Position numbers and translations under genes: made by a program. Source: Persephonella marina EX-H1 (lineage in GTDB: Bacteria > Aquificota > Aquificia > Aquificales > Hydrogenothermaceae). Taken from it: a stretch of DNA of 64,000 nt. Below are positions 1 to 8,116 of this stretch, one piece after another (position 1 is the stretch's first letter; each line of letters opens with the position of its first letter). The DNA is taken from the NCBI RefSeq assembly GCF_000021565.1, contig NC_012440.1:884210-948209 (forward strand). The letters run 5' to 3'. The notes below the pieces were generated by a model. It worked only from the letters and a program-made list of their open reading frames with translations. It ran no database searches and was not told the origin of the DNA.

Positions 1-246
1 GCAAAGGATGATCAGCTTGAGGATAAAGAGGAGGAGTTTGAGAGGGCAAATATAAAGCTTATTGATTATGTTCAGCTTCTGACTGAAGATTTCTGTGAGC
101 AGTTTGGCTGTGATCCAGATGGGGATTTTATAGTGATTATTGATAAGTATGGAACTGTTCAGTATGTAAGCAGTTCTGTACCGTCCTTTCAGGATATAAT
201 GAGTATAATATCTTTCTCTGAAGATGAAGGATGCTGTTCACTCTGA
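1..246 (+). CDS. C-terminal fragment of an unknown protein, possibly thioredoxin-fold
   Basis: The reading frame is open from the first base and stops with TGA at 244-246, giving 81 residues; the start lies outside the window. The fragment begins with a charged helix-like stretch (KDDQLEDKEEEFERANIKL) and continues with an alternating hydrophobic strand pattern (DGDFIVIIDKYGTVQYVSSS), then a C-terminal helix ending in GCCSL. The strand-turn-strand followed by a final helix resembles the end of peroxiredoxin or thioredoxin-like folds, but no active-site cysteine pair lies in this part. It reads into uvrC with a possible 23-base overlap, so the two are probably co-transcribed. Function is not assigned. 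Confidence 0.6.
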   Translation, partial: AKDDQLEDKEEEFERANIKLIDYVQLLTEDFCEQFGCDPDGDFIVIIDKYGTVQYVSSSVPSFQDIMSIISFSEDEGCCSL

Positions 247-1966
247 CGAGATGGAAGATCTAAAAAATTTAATAGATGAAGCTCCCCAGTCTCCAGGTGT
301 TTATCTTTTCAAAGGAAAGAAAGGTGAGTATATCTATATAGGAAAGGCAAAAAATATAAAAAACAGGCTTAAAGGCCATCTGAACCAGTACAGGATAGAC
401 CCTAAAGAGAAAAAGATATTTGATGAGAGCTCAAAGATTGAATGGATAATAACAAAATCAGATTATGAGGCATTTGTTCTTGAGAATGAGCTTATAAAAC
501 AGTATAAACCGAAGTATAACGTCAGATTAAAGTCAGGCTCAGGTTATCCGATGCTCGTTATAACGGATGATGAATATCCCACGGTTGTTATAAGCAGAAA
601 GTTTGGAGAGATTGAGGGTGAGTATTTCGGTCCTTTTTTACCAGCAAGAACTGCAAGAGCTATGAAAGACCTTATCCATAAACTGTTCAGGCTGAGAACA
701 TGTGATCCGTTGCCTAAAAGGGATATCGTATGTTTTGATTACCATCTTGGGCTTTGTTCCGCCCCGTGTGTAAACAAGATATCTAAAAAGGATTATAACT
801 TTGATGTAAAGGCTGCAAAAGCTTTCCTCTCAGGTGATGTTAAAAAGTTTATATACAGGCTTTATGACAGATTAGAGGAGTACAAAAATAAACTCAACTT
901 TGAGAAGGCATCTGTAGTCAGAGACCAGATACTTGCTATGGAAAATCTGATATCAAAACAGGAAGTCCTCGGTCTTCCTGTTAATGAGGCTGATATATTC
1001 TATTTTTCCGGAAAGGATGTTTATCTGATTGTAGTTAGAGGAAGCAGAATAGTGGGAAAGGAGTTTATACAGATAAAACAGGAAGGTATACAGGATTTTG
1101 AGATTTCTGTGATTTCAAACTATTACATCAGGGGAAACTTTATCCCTGAGGTTGTGATCTCAAACAGAAAGTTTTCAGACCATAAAAACCTAAAGAGATG
1201 GCTCTCTGAAAAAAAGGGAAGTGATGTTAGACTTCTGTTTGATATACCTGATGAGATAAAAGGATTTATAGACAGAAATATAGGGAGTGTTGATCTCTCC
1301 GATCTAAAGGAGATATTCAAGAGAACTTTTGGTTTTGATCTTCCGGAAAGAATAGAAGGTTTTGATATTTCAACACTTTTTGGTGATTTTACCGTTGGAT
1401 CCGCTGTTGTATGGGAAAATGGAAAGATGAACAAAAGGGAGTACAGAAGATTTAAGATAAAAACTGTTGATGGGATTGATGATTACGCATCATTAAGGGA
1501 GTTGCTTTTCAGAAGGTTCAGAAAGTACAAAGAGATGGATAATCCCCCCAGACTTGTTCTGATAGACGGTGGCAAAGGTCATCTTAAACAGGGTGAGATA
1601 GTCAGGGATGCATTAGGAATAAAAAATCTCAGGATCTTCTCACTGGCTAAAAAGGAAGAGATCTTATACACAGATGATGGTAAATCTGTTTATCTTTATA
1701 ATTACCAGCCTCTTTTGAAGCTTTTCACAACAATCAGAGATGAGGCACACAGGTTCGCATTATCGTATAATAGAAAGCTGAGGGAGAGGGATACCTTAAA
1801 AGAACTCCTTGATAAGATTGAGGGTGTTGGGAAAAAGAGAAAGGAGATCCTCTACAGAACGTACAAAACTGTTGATAGAATAGCACAGGCTTCTGTAGAG
1901 GAGTTGAAAAAGCTGGGTATTCCTGAGAAAGTCGCTCAGAATATTAAAAAGTATTTATCAGTATAA
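224..1966 (+). CDS. uvrC: UvrABC excinuclease subunit C
   Basis: UvrC makes the dual incisions around bulky DNA lesions in nucleotide excision repair. All expected parts are visible: an N-terminal GIY-YIG nuclease (GVY near residue 25, YIYIGKAKN near 37-45), a UVR helix that contacts UvrB (about 213-245), the RNase H-like endonuclease domain (GFDISTLFGD near 378, LIDGGKGHL near 446) and a C-terminal helix-hairpin-helix pair (KIEGVGKKRKEIL, residues 530-578). Length of about 575 is normal. Two starts are possible: ATG at 224, inside the upstream gene, or ATG at 251, five bases after its stop. Neither has a strong ribosome site, and 251 gives an N-terminus closer in length to E. coli UvrC. uvrA and uvrB are not in the window. 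Confidence 0.95.
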   Translation: MKDAVHSDEMEDLKNLIDEAPQSPGVYLFKGKKGEYIYIGKAKNIKNRLKGHLNQYRIDPKEKKIFDESSKIEWIITKSDYEAFVLENELIKQYKPKYNVRLKSGSGYPMLVITDDEYPTVVISRKFGEIEGEYFGPFLPARTARAMKDLIHKLFRLRTCDPLPKRDIVCFDYHLGLCSAPCVNKISKKDYNFDVKAAKAFLSGDVKKFIYRLYDRLEEYKNKLNFEKASVVRDQILAMENLISKQEVLGLPVNEADIFYFSGKDVYLIVVRGSRIVGKEFIQIKQEGIQDFEISVISNYYIRGNFIPEVVISNRKFSDHKNLKRWLSEKKGSDVRLLFDIPDEIKGFIDRNIGSVDLSDLKEIFKRTFGFDLPERIEGFDISTLFGDFTVGSAVVWENGKMNKREYRRFKIKTVDGIDDYASLRELLFRRFRKYKEMDNPPRLVLIDGGKGHLKQGEIVRDALGIKNLRIFSLAKKEEILYTDDGKSVYLYNYQPLLKLFTTIRDEAHRFALSYNRKLRERDTLKELLDKIEGVGKKRKEILYRTYKTVDRIAQASVEELKKLGIPEKVAQNIKKYLSV

Positions 1967-2021
1967 ATATTTTGCTGTTAAAACCGAACTTGATATAAAT
2001 CAATAAAATAGGGATATAAAG

Positions 2022-3410
2022 ATGGGAAGAATCAGACCTAAACCTATTAATAAGGAATCTGAATTTAAACCTGATGAGATCTTTTTTTCAAGTACAGATC
2101 TGAAAGGCATTATCCTCTCCGGAAATGATGTTTTTCAGAGAATAAGCAAGTACTCAATGGATGAGCTTATAGGAAGTCCACATAACATTATAAGACATCC
2201 AGATATGCCAAAAATAGTTTTTAAACTTCTTTGGGACTATATACAGTCTGGAAAGCCTATTGTAGCCTATGTGAAAAATATGGCAAAGGATGGAAGTTAT
2301 TACTGGGTTCTTGCTACTGTTATGCCTGTAAAGGATGAGTCTGGAAATATTAGAGAGTATATATCCATAAGAATAAAACCGACCACAGATTACTTTAAGA
2401 TAATCCCTCAGGTATATCAGGAACTTCTTGAGATAGAAAGAGAAGGAGGAATGGATGCTTCATATAAAGCTCTCACAGATACATTGAAAAAACTGGGTTA
2501 TGATAGTTATGATGATTTTATGAAGGATATACTGGTTGCAGAGCTGAAAGATAAATCCTCACTTCTTAAAATTGAGATACCATCAATCTCCAAACAGCTT
2601 TCAAAGGAGAATGTATCGTATTTCAATGATATTATCTCAAAATCAAAAAGTCTTGATAAACTTATAGAAGAGCTTTTTAACTCTATCTCAAACTTTGAGA
2701 AACTAAGAATGCTTTTTTCAGAAAAGTCAGAGAGTATTTACAAGGTAACAGATGAGATAAGGCTTACAGCTTTAAACTCCTCTGTTGAATCTTTAAGGCT
2801 GGGAAGTAAAGGTGCTGTTTTTTCCGTGATCTCAGCTGAGATGAGAAAGAACTCTGAAGAGGAAAGTAAGATAATAAAGCAGATGAAGGTTCTTATAGAT
2901 AAAAACACAGAAGAGATAAAAGATATCGTTTTTACACTCAGCCTCTCAAAACTTGAGATTATTATGTTTGGAAAGTTTTTAAGTTCACTTGTTAAAACAG
3001 GATCCGAGGATGAGATATTCAGTGCATTAAAAAGAGATGTGGCTAACTTCTTTTATCTTATATCATCGTCTCATGAGTACTTCCACAAACTTTCAGATCT
3101 GGTCTCTAAAAGTATTGGCTCACTTGAGGAGCTCAATAAAAGACTAAGGAAACTTAAGCTTTTGATAGAAGAGCTTGAGGCGATGTATTTTAGAGGACTT
3201 ATAGAGTCCGGTCATATGGAAGGAACTAACTTCTCAATCATATTTACATACGTTAGGAAGCTTGTAAATCAGACAAAGGAAAATATATCAGCACTTGAGG
3301 AGCCTTTAAGAAATATCTTTGATGATGAGCTGAAAATTAAACATAATATTAGAAAGATAAACTTTAATCTGGAAGATATAAGGGTAGATCTTGAGAGAAT
3401 ACTGAACTGA
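2022..3410 (+). CDS. PAS-domain protein with degenerate chemoreceptor-like signalling region
   Basis: A soluble 462-residue protein with no membrane segment. Residues about 27-125 form a PAS domain of the Aer type (IRHPDMPKIVFKLLW, then DGSYYWVLATVMPVKDE), a class that often binds FAD or heme to sense redox state. The rest is mostly helical. Around residues 244-280 there is a stretch (IRLTALNSSVESLRLG, FSVISAEMR) that aligns with the CheW/CheA-binding hairpin of methyl-accepting chemotaxis proteins (normally QTNLLALNAAIEAARAGE) but is heavily diverged. There is no HAMP domain and no C-terminal CheR-tethering pentapeptide. It lies 55 bases after uvrC and 9 bases before a HAD phosphatase. A redox-sensing adaptor is likely; coupling to a chemotaxis array is uncertain. 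Confidence 0.75.
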   Translation: MGRIRPKPINKESEFKPDEIFFSSTDLKGIILSGNDVFQRISKYSMDELIGSPHNIIRHPDMPKIVFKLLWDYIQSGKPIVAYVKNMAKDGSYYWVLATVMPVKDESGNIREYISIRIKPTTDYFKIIPQVYQELLEIEREGGMDASYKALTDTLKKLGYDSYDDFMKDILVAELKDKSSLLKIEIPSISKQLSKENVSYFNDIISKSKSLDKLIEELFNSISNFEKLRMLFSEKSESIYKVTDEIRLTALNSSVESLRLGSKGAVFSVISAEMRKNSEEESKIIKQMKVLIDKNTEEIKDIVFTLSLSKLEIIMFGKFLSSLVKTGSEDEIFSALKRDVANFFYLISSSHEYFHKLSDLVSKSIGSLEELNKRLRKLKLLIEELEAMYFRGLIESGHMEGTNFSIIFTYVRKLVNQTKENISALEEPLRNIFDDELKIKHNIRKINFNLEDIRVDLERILN

Positions 3411-3419
3411 GGACAGGTT

Positions 3420-4175
3420 ATGTTAGAGAATATTAAGGGCCTTCTTCTTGATCTTGATGGTGTTTTATACATAGTGGACAGACCCATAGAAGGTGCTCAG
3501 GAAACATTAAAAAAACTGAGGGAAAGATTCAAGGTTGTCTTTATAACAAATACAACAACAAAACCTAAAAAGGTTGTTTACCAGAAACTTATAGAGATGG
3601 GTTTTGATCTTAATGAGGATGAGATATTTTCAGCACTTGAGGCAACAAAGCAGTTTATCAAGGAGAAAGGTGGTGGAGCATACCTTCTTCTTACAGATCT
3701 TGCCAAGAAGGATTTTGAGGATATCCCGTCGGAACCTGTAAATTATGTGGTAATTGGTGATGCGAGGGAAAACTTCAGTTATGAGAATATGAATAAAGCT
3801 TTCAGATATATAATGGACGGTGCACAGATCATAGCTGCAGCAAAAAATAAATACTTTATGGACAGGGATGGGAAGCTTTCACTTGACTGTGGAGCATTCG
3901 TTGTAGGCCTTGAGTTTGCAACAGGTAAAGAAGCTTTAATCATCGGAAAGCCTTCCAAGGACTTTTTCTTACTTGCTGTTAGGAAGATGGGACTGAAACC
4001 TGAAGAGGTTGCTGTTATAGGTGATGATATTGAGGCTGATGTTAAAGGTGGGATGGATGCTGGTCTTAAAGGTATCCTTGTAAAAACAGGTAAGTTTACA
4101 CAGGATGATCTTAAGAAAGGCATAAAACCTGATCTTATACTGGATAGCATAAACCAGATTTTAGAGTATATTTAA
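3420..4175 (+). CDS. HAD-superfamily IIA hydrolase (NagD/LHPP-like phosphatase)
   Basis: A 251-residue cytoplasmic phosphatase of the HAD family, subclass IIA. Motif I is DLDGVLY (nucleophile Asp11, acid/base Asp13), motif II is the TNTTTKP turn near 43-49, and motif III/IV comprise GKPSKDFF (Lys near 178) and GDDIEADVKGG (near 200-210), which is typical of NagD and LHPP relatives. These dephosphorylate small phosphoesters or act as housekeeping phosphatases; the substrate cannot be read from the sequence. The start ATG has GAGGACAGG eight bases upstream. The gene follows the PAS protein closely and is probably in the same transcript. Confidence 0.85.
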   Translation: MLENIKGLLLDLDGVLYIVDRPIEGAQETLKKLRERFKVVFITNTTTKPKKVVYQKLIEMGFDLNEDEIFSALEATKQFIKEKGGGAYLLLTDLAKKDFEDIPSEPVNYVVIGDARENFSYENMNKAFRYIMDGAQIIAAAKNKYFMDRDGKLSLDCGAFVVGLEFATGKEALIIGKPSKDFFLLAVRKMGLKPEEVAVIGDDIEADVKGGMDAGLKGILVKTGKFTQDDLKKGIKPDLILDSINQILEYI

Positions 4176-4178
4176 GTT

Positions 4179-4388
4179 ATGGATAAAATAATTACGAAAA
4201 TTTGGCTTTTTATACTTATACTGACGGTTCTCTCATTCTCTTTCTTTATATCTTTCTTCCTTTTTATAGCTGTAGCTGTTCTTATTCTAATAACATTACC
4301 GTACTACTTTTATATGAAATACAGAATAAAAAAGGAGATGGAAAGAAGAGGTGTGTACAGGTATAGATTACCTGAGGATATAGATTAA
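4179..4388 (+). CDS. Small membrane protein of unknown function
   Basis: 69 residues starting three bases after the HAD gene. Residues 8-46 are almost continuously hydrophobic (WLFILILTVLSF, then FLFIAVAVLILITLPYYFY), which is enough for one long or two short membrane helices, followed by a basic tail (KYRIKKEMERRGVYRYR) likely in the cytoplasm. I recognise no family. Close spacing suggests it is the last gene of the uvrC-PAS-HAD transcript. Its stop codon overlaps the end of the convergent gene by four bases. The ribosome site is weak, so translation may depend on coupling to the HAD gene. Confidence 0.6.
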   Translation: MDKIITKIWLFILILTVLSFSFFISFFLFIAVAVLILITLPYYFYMKYRIKKEMERRGVYRYRLPEDID

Positions 4389-4407
4389 AAAAGTTCTTTA
4401 ATCTTTT
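4382..4407. terminator. Weak AT-rich hairpin spanning two convergent stop codons
   Basis: Bases 4382-4389 (AGATTAAA) are perfectly complementary to 4397-4404 (TTTAATCT) with a 7-base loop and a short T run after it; the other strand also ends in an A/T run. The hairpin contains the stop codons of both convergent genes, so it could work as a compact bidirectional terminator. The stem is only 8 pairs and mostly A-T, so at high growth temperature it would be unstable. Low confidence. Confidence 0.3.
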
Positions 4408-4732
4408 CCAGTATGCTTTTTTCTCTGGTTCTGTCCTCTTCCTGTATCTCCTCAATAGCCTCTTTAACTATTAGATTTACAAACTCCTCAGCCTCTTTCT
4501 CAGGGTCTTTAATGTGTCTGTGAACCTTTGGAGGAATTTTTTTCTCTATCTCAAGTGAAGATAACTTTTTCTCAATTTCTTTGAGAGTTTCCTCTTCATC
4601 TATCATCTGAACTTTTTCTGATCTTTCTTTCCTCTCTACTACCGGATTTATAATAATGTATCCTATCAGGTATACCATTATCATTGAAAATATAACCGGT
4701 ACTATAAGCAGGATATATCTCAATTTTTTCAT
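4385..4732 (-). CDS. Membrane-anchored charged coiled-coil protein, unknown function
   Basis: The frame is open further upstream to 4831, but the ATG at 4732 is chosen because GGGGGAT stands seven bases before it and because it puts a typical Lys-rich anchor at the N-terminus (MKKLRYILLIVPV). The 115-residue product has one membrane helix (residues 5-27) followed by a highly charged, Glu/Lys-rich segment with heptad-like hydrophobics (LKEIEKKLSSLEIEKKI) and an acidic C-terminus. The body probably faces the periplasm. I know no family for it. It is divergent from the nucleoside phosphorylase gene and has its own likely promoter at 4752-4780. Confidence 0.65.
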   Translation of the reverse strand: MKKLRYILLIVPVIFSMIMVYLIGYIIINPVVERKERSEKVQMIDEEETLKEIEKKLSSLEIEKKIPPKVHRHIKDPEKEAEEFVNLIVKEAIEEIQEEDRTREKSILEKIKELF

Positions 4733-4751
4733 ATAGATCCCCCACATAACA

Positions 4752-4780
4752 AATATAGCCCTTAATTTTATGCAAGGCAA
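4752..4780 (-). promoter_or_regulatory. Probable sigma-70 promoter for the 4385-4732 gene
   Basis: Read on the minus strand: TTGCCT (4780-4775), a spacer of exactly 17 bases, then TATATT (4757-4752). This is 4/6 and 5/6 to the TTGACA/TATAAT consensus and would start RNA about 14 bases before the ATG at 4732. Confidence 0.45.
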
Positions 4781-4829
4781 AAAGATAGCTGGTAAAATAT
4801 ACATCCTACAAAGTTTTAAGGGGTTTAGC

Positions 4830-5672
4830 ATGCTGGGTGTTATTGGTGGTAGTGGTCTTTATCAGGTTGATGATATAAACATTCTGGATGAGGTAAACAT
4901 TTCAACCCCCTATGGGGAGCCTTCAGACAGATATATTATTGCCGAGTACAGGGGAAAGAAAGCTGTCTTCCTCCCAAGACATGGTAAAGGGCATAAATAT
5001 CCACCCCACCTTATAAATTACAGAGCCAATATATGGGGATTCAGGAAGTTAGGTGTTGACAGAATTCTATCTGTTAGTGCTGTTGGAGGGATAAATCCTC
5101 TTTTGAAACCGGGAGATTTCGTTCTTTCCGATCAGTTTATAGATTTTACAAAGGTCAGACCTGTAACATTCTATGAGGGAGTATATACCATTTATGATGA
5201 GACAGATGGAAAAGATGATCTTGTTTCCGAGTATTTAAAAAACAACAGGGTTGTCCATATTGATGTTACGGATCCTTTTTGCAGTAGTATGAGGAAAACA
5301 CTCTCAGATATCCTTGATGAGAAAGGATACAGATACCATAAAAAAGGGACCTATATAGCAACTGAAGGTCCAAGACTTGAAACATCTGCTGAGATAAAGG
5401 CTTTCTCTATACTTGGTGCCGATATTGTTGGTATGACGCTTGTTCCAGAGATTGTACTCGCGAGAGAGCTTTCAATGCATTTTGCATCAATAAATGTTGT
5501 AACAAATCTTGCAGCAGGGATTTCAGGTGAGAGGCTTACATCAGATGAAGTTATTCAGATGATGAAAGAGAAAAATGATCAGATAAAAGAGATAATTCTC
5601 TCATTTATTGAGAAAGTTCCTGAAAAGCCTGACTGTAACTGTGAAGATGTTTTAGATGGAGCTGCCATTTAA
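4830..5672 (+). CDS. Methylthio-nucleoside / purine nucleoside phosphorylase (MTAP family)
   Basis: A 280-residue member of the PNP/MTAP family that cleaves 5'-methylthio-nucleosides or purine nucleosides with phosphate. The phosphate loop VIGGSGLY (residues 3-10), PRHGKGH, and TEGPRLETSAE are family signatures. MTA-specific enzymes carry two Asp in a motif like ATDYDCW that recognise the 6-amino group; here the same place reads VTNLAAG, with Asn and Ala, which is the pattern of 6-oxopurine-preferring relatives such as methylthioinosine phosphorylase. It is therefore named by family only. The frame is open from 4770, but ATG 4830 has AAGGGG ten bases before it and gives the normal N-terminus. 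It is probably part of purine or methionine salvage. Confidence 0.85.
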   Translation: MLGVIGGSGLYQVDDINILDEVNISTPYGEPSDRYIIAEYRGKKAVFLPRHGKGHKYPPHLINYRANIWGFRKLGVDRILSVSAVGGINPLLKPGDFVLSDQFIDFTKVRPVTFYEGVYTIYDETDGKDDLVSEYLKNNRVVHIDVTDPFCSSMRKTLSDILDEKGYRYHKKGTYIATEGPRLETSAEIKAFSILGADIVGMTLVPEIVLARELSMHFASINVVTNLAAGISGERLTSDEVIQMMKEKNDQIKEIILSFIEKVPEKPDCNCEDVLDGAAI

Positions 5673-6742
5673 AGCTCCACCTCAACCTTATTTTTTCCAG
5701 TTTTCTTTGCTCTGTACATTGCGGTATCGGCTCTGTGCAGTATTGAGTTAACAGTATCACCTTTCTTAACCTGTGTTACTCCAAAACTTGCTGTAACTCT
5801 TAGTATCTCATCCCTGTCCGGACCTATTCTTATCTCTCTGTTCTGGATTATATTTCTCAGTCTCTCTGCTATCTTTACAGCATCCTCTATCTCAACACCT
5901 GGAAGAAGTATGGCGAACTCCTCTCCGCCTATCCTTCCAATGATCGTATTTGCCCTGAGATAGAACTTAAATATAGTCGCTATCTCTTTCAAAACTATAT
6001 CACCAACACTGTGACCGTAGTTATCGTTGATATCCTTAAAGTTATCAACATCAACATATATAAGTGAGAACGGATAGTTTCTCTTTTCAAAATCCTTTAT
6101 GGCATCCTCAAGGGCTCTTTCAAATCTCCTTCTGTTAACAAGTCCGGTAAGAAAGTCCATAGAGGCTTCTGTTTTAGCGTGAGAAAGTTCCTGCCTGAGC
6201 TGGTGAATCTCCGAATGGTATTTCTTAATCTGATTTTTTAGAAACTCATTCTGAGATTTAAGTTCTTTAAGTTCATCAAGTATTAAATGGACTGTGGCAC
6301 TTATATCAGATATCTGCATCTCGCTTGTCTTCTCAGCAAGTGAGCTGGCATGACTGTCTATATTTGCCTGATAGTTATCAATATTTTGTATTAGCTCTTT
6401 CAGGGTTATATCTATCTTGTCGGCTATATCTCTAAGTTTTCCTGATACCTTTTCGGCTTCTTTCTCCTTGCTACCATTAATATCAACAATCTGGTAGTCC
6501 TCTTCATATATCTCTTTGTAAAGTCCTATTATCTCAAGATCGGAAAGATCTTTATTTTCTTCAACAAGAGAACAAAAAATATAAAACCATTTTTCATAGT
6601 TATTAGGAACAGGTGGAATATTGTGCTTGATAAGAAAACTCAGCTCTTTACGAACAATATTCATCAAGACCTTGATCTCGTCATGGGAAAGCCTCTTTTT
6701 GTTGCTAAGTTTTTCGTAAAATTTACACGTTATTTTCCCCAT
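5669..6742 (-). CDS. Diguanylate cyclase with coiled-coil N-terminal region
   Basis: 357 residues. The C-terminal GGDEF domain (about 195-355) has the active-site signature GRIGGEEF near residue 270 and the metal/substrate motifs DVDNFKDINDNYGH and GDIVLKEIA, so it should make c-di-GMP from two GTP. The I-site, normally RxxD five residues before GGDEF, reads RANT here, so product inhibition should be lost. The N-terminal half is helical with a coiled coil (about 95-190) that could dimerise the enzyme; I recognise no sensor domain and no membrane helix. Its ATG shares one base with the stop of the U32 gene (TAATG), indicating translational coupling. Confidence 0.92.
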   Translation of the reverse strand: MGKITCKFYEKLSNKKRLSHDEIKVLMNIVRKELSFLIKHNIPPVPNNYEKWFYIFCSLVEENKDLSDLEIIGLYKEIYEEDYQIVDINGSKEKEAEKVSGKLRDIADKIDITLKELIQNIDNYQANIDSHASSLAEKTSEMQISDISATVHLILDELKELKSQNEFLKNQIKKYHSEIHQLRQELSHAKTEASMDFLTGLVNRRRFERALEDAIKDFEKRNYPFSLIYVDVDNFKDINDNYGHSVGDIVLKEIATIFKFYLRANTIIGRIGGEEFAILLPGVEIEDAVKIAERLRNIIQNREIRIGPDRDEILRVTASFGVTQVKKGDTVNSILHRADTAMYRAKKTGKNKVEVEL

Positions 6743-8001
6743 TAATCTATCCCGGTATGCTCCTTTAAAAGTTCATTTTTTCGTGGATTTATATTACTAT
6801 CGGCAGAATCCGTCTCTTTCATTAGGTAAACTTTATCCCCAGGTCTTACCCTTTCTACAGTTTTCAATCCTACGACCGTTCCTCTTTCTGCAGTCTGTAT
6901 ATCTCTTCTGTCTATCTGCATTGAACTCACTTTCTGTCTTACAACACCTGTTTTCTTTCCTATTATATGTATTGTGTCACCAATGGAGATCGGATGATCC
7001 ACAACTCTAAGCTCAGCTACGCTGATTTTAGGGTAAAACTTAACAACCTCTCCAACGTATAGTTTCTGTTCTTTTGCTATTGATTTATTTATACCGAAAA
7101 GACCCTCACCAAAGTAAAAACCGCTGTCCCACTCTCTATGGTACACCCTTTCAAGCATATCCCACAGATCCTTCCATCCTTTCTTTTCCCATTCGCCGTT
7201 CAGTATTCTATCCCTTGCCTCCCTGTAAGCTTTAGTTACCATATAAGCGTAATCCGCATTTTTATTTCTACCCTCTATCTTCCAGCTGTCAGCCCATATA
7301 AGCCTGTCAACAAAGTTTATCGTTACAAGATCCCTTGCAGAAAGGACATAGTCTGATCCTAAGAAAAACTCAGTTCCTGTGTTTTTAGACACTATCTTTA
7401 CATCATACTCATGTCTGCAGACCTGATAGCATTCTCCCCTGTTCCCAGATTTTTCAAATACGTCATGTGAAAGGAAGCATCTTCCTGATACAGCCATGCA
7501 CATAGCACCGTGTATAAATATCTCAATCTCAAGGTTTGTTTTATTTTTAATATCAAGAAGTCCCTGCAGTTTGACCTCCCTTGCTGGAACTATCCTTTTT
7601 ACACCGAGTCTTTCGTAAAACTTTGCCGCTTCTGAGTTGGAGACTGAGGCCATAGTTGAAAGATGTGTCTCTAAACCTCTGGAAATAGACATTGATATTA
7701 CAGACATATCCCATCCTATGACAGCATCAACACCTATCTCCTTCAACTGATCAAGTGTCTCCTCTATATAAGGAAGATCTTCTTCAAAAACGATCGAGTT
7801 TAATACAATGTACTGTCTTACCCCTGCATCCTGTGTTATCTTTCTTATCTCTTTAACATCCTCCATTGTGAAATGTGTTTTTAACGCTCTCTGGTTTATC
7901 TTACCAACACCCATGTATATAGCATCTGCTCCTGCCTTTATAACAGCAGAAAGCCCCTCATAATGTCCTACAGGTGCAAGTATTTCAGGTTTTTTTCTCA
8001 T
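6742..8001 (-). CDS. Peptidase U32 family protein (TrhP/YegQ-like)
   Basis: 419 residues. The start (EILAPVGHYEGLSAVIKAGADAIY, abbreviated) and the signature region SGRCFLSHD plus NRGECYQVCRHEYD near residues 172-200 define the U32 family. Despite its name, characterised bacterial members of the YegQ branch (TrhP) act in prephenate-dependent hydroxylation of U34 in tRNA, and the conserved cysteines bind an iron-sulfur cluster. The C-terminal part (about 320-400) is a small beta-barrel-like domain, as in YegQ. A strong GGAGG lies before the ATG. It is first in a two-gene operon with a diguanylate cyclase. A tRNA-modification role is more likely than proteolysis. Confidence 0.85.
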   Translation of the reverse strand: MRKKPEILAPVGHYEGLSAVIKAGADAIYMGVGKINQRALKTHFTMEDVKEIRKITQDAGVRQYIVLNSIVFEEDLPYIEETLDQLKEIGVDAVIGWDMSVISMSISRGLETHLSTMASVSNSEAAKFYERLGVKRIVPAREVKLQGLLDIKNKTNLEIEIFIHGAMCMAVSGRCFLSHDVFEKSGNRGECYQVCRHEYDVKIVSKNTGTEFFLGSDYVLSARDLVTINFVDRLIWADSWKIEGRNKNADYAYMVTKAYREARDRILNGEWEKKGWKDLWDMLERVYHREWDSGFYFGEGLFGINKSIAKEQKLYVGEVVKFYPKISVAELRVVDHPISIGDTIHIIGKKTGVVRQKVSSMQIDRRDIQTAERGTVVGLKTVERVRPGDKVYLMKETDSADSNINPRKNELLKEHTGID

Positions 8002-8116
8002 CTATACCTCCATGTTTTGATCATAATAAAAGTAATATAAGTTTATTCAAATTGCTATCCACAAAAAATGATCAATATTAGCTTGTGATAAAATAAAAAT
8101 AAAAAGAGGTGTTATA

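Noticed and set aside
8002-8116. Possible trpC promoter (TTGCTA, 16 bases, AATATT)
   Set aside because: Both boxes are weak, and several equal alternatives exist in this AT-rich gap; no attenuator-like leader or Trp codon run is seen.
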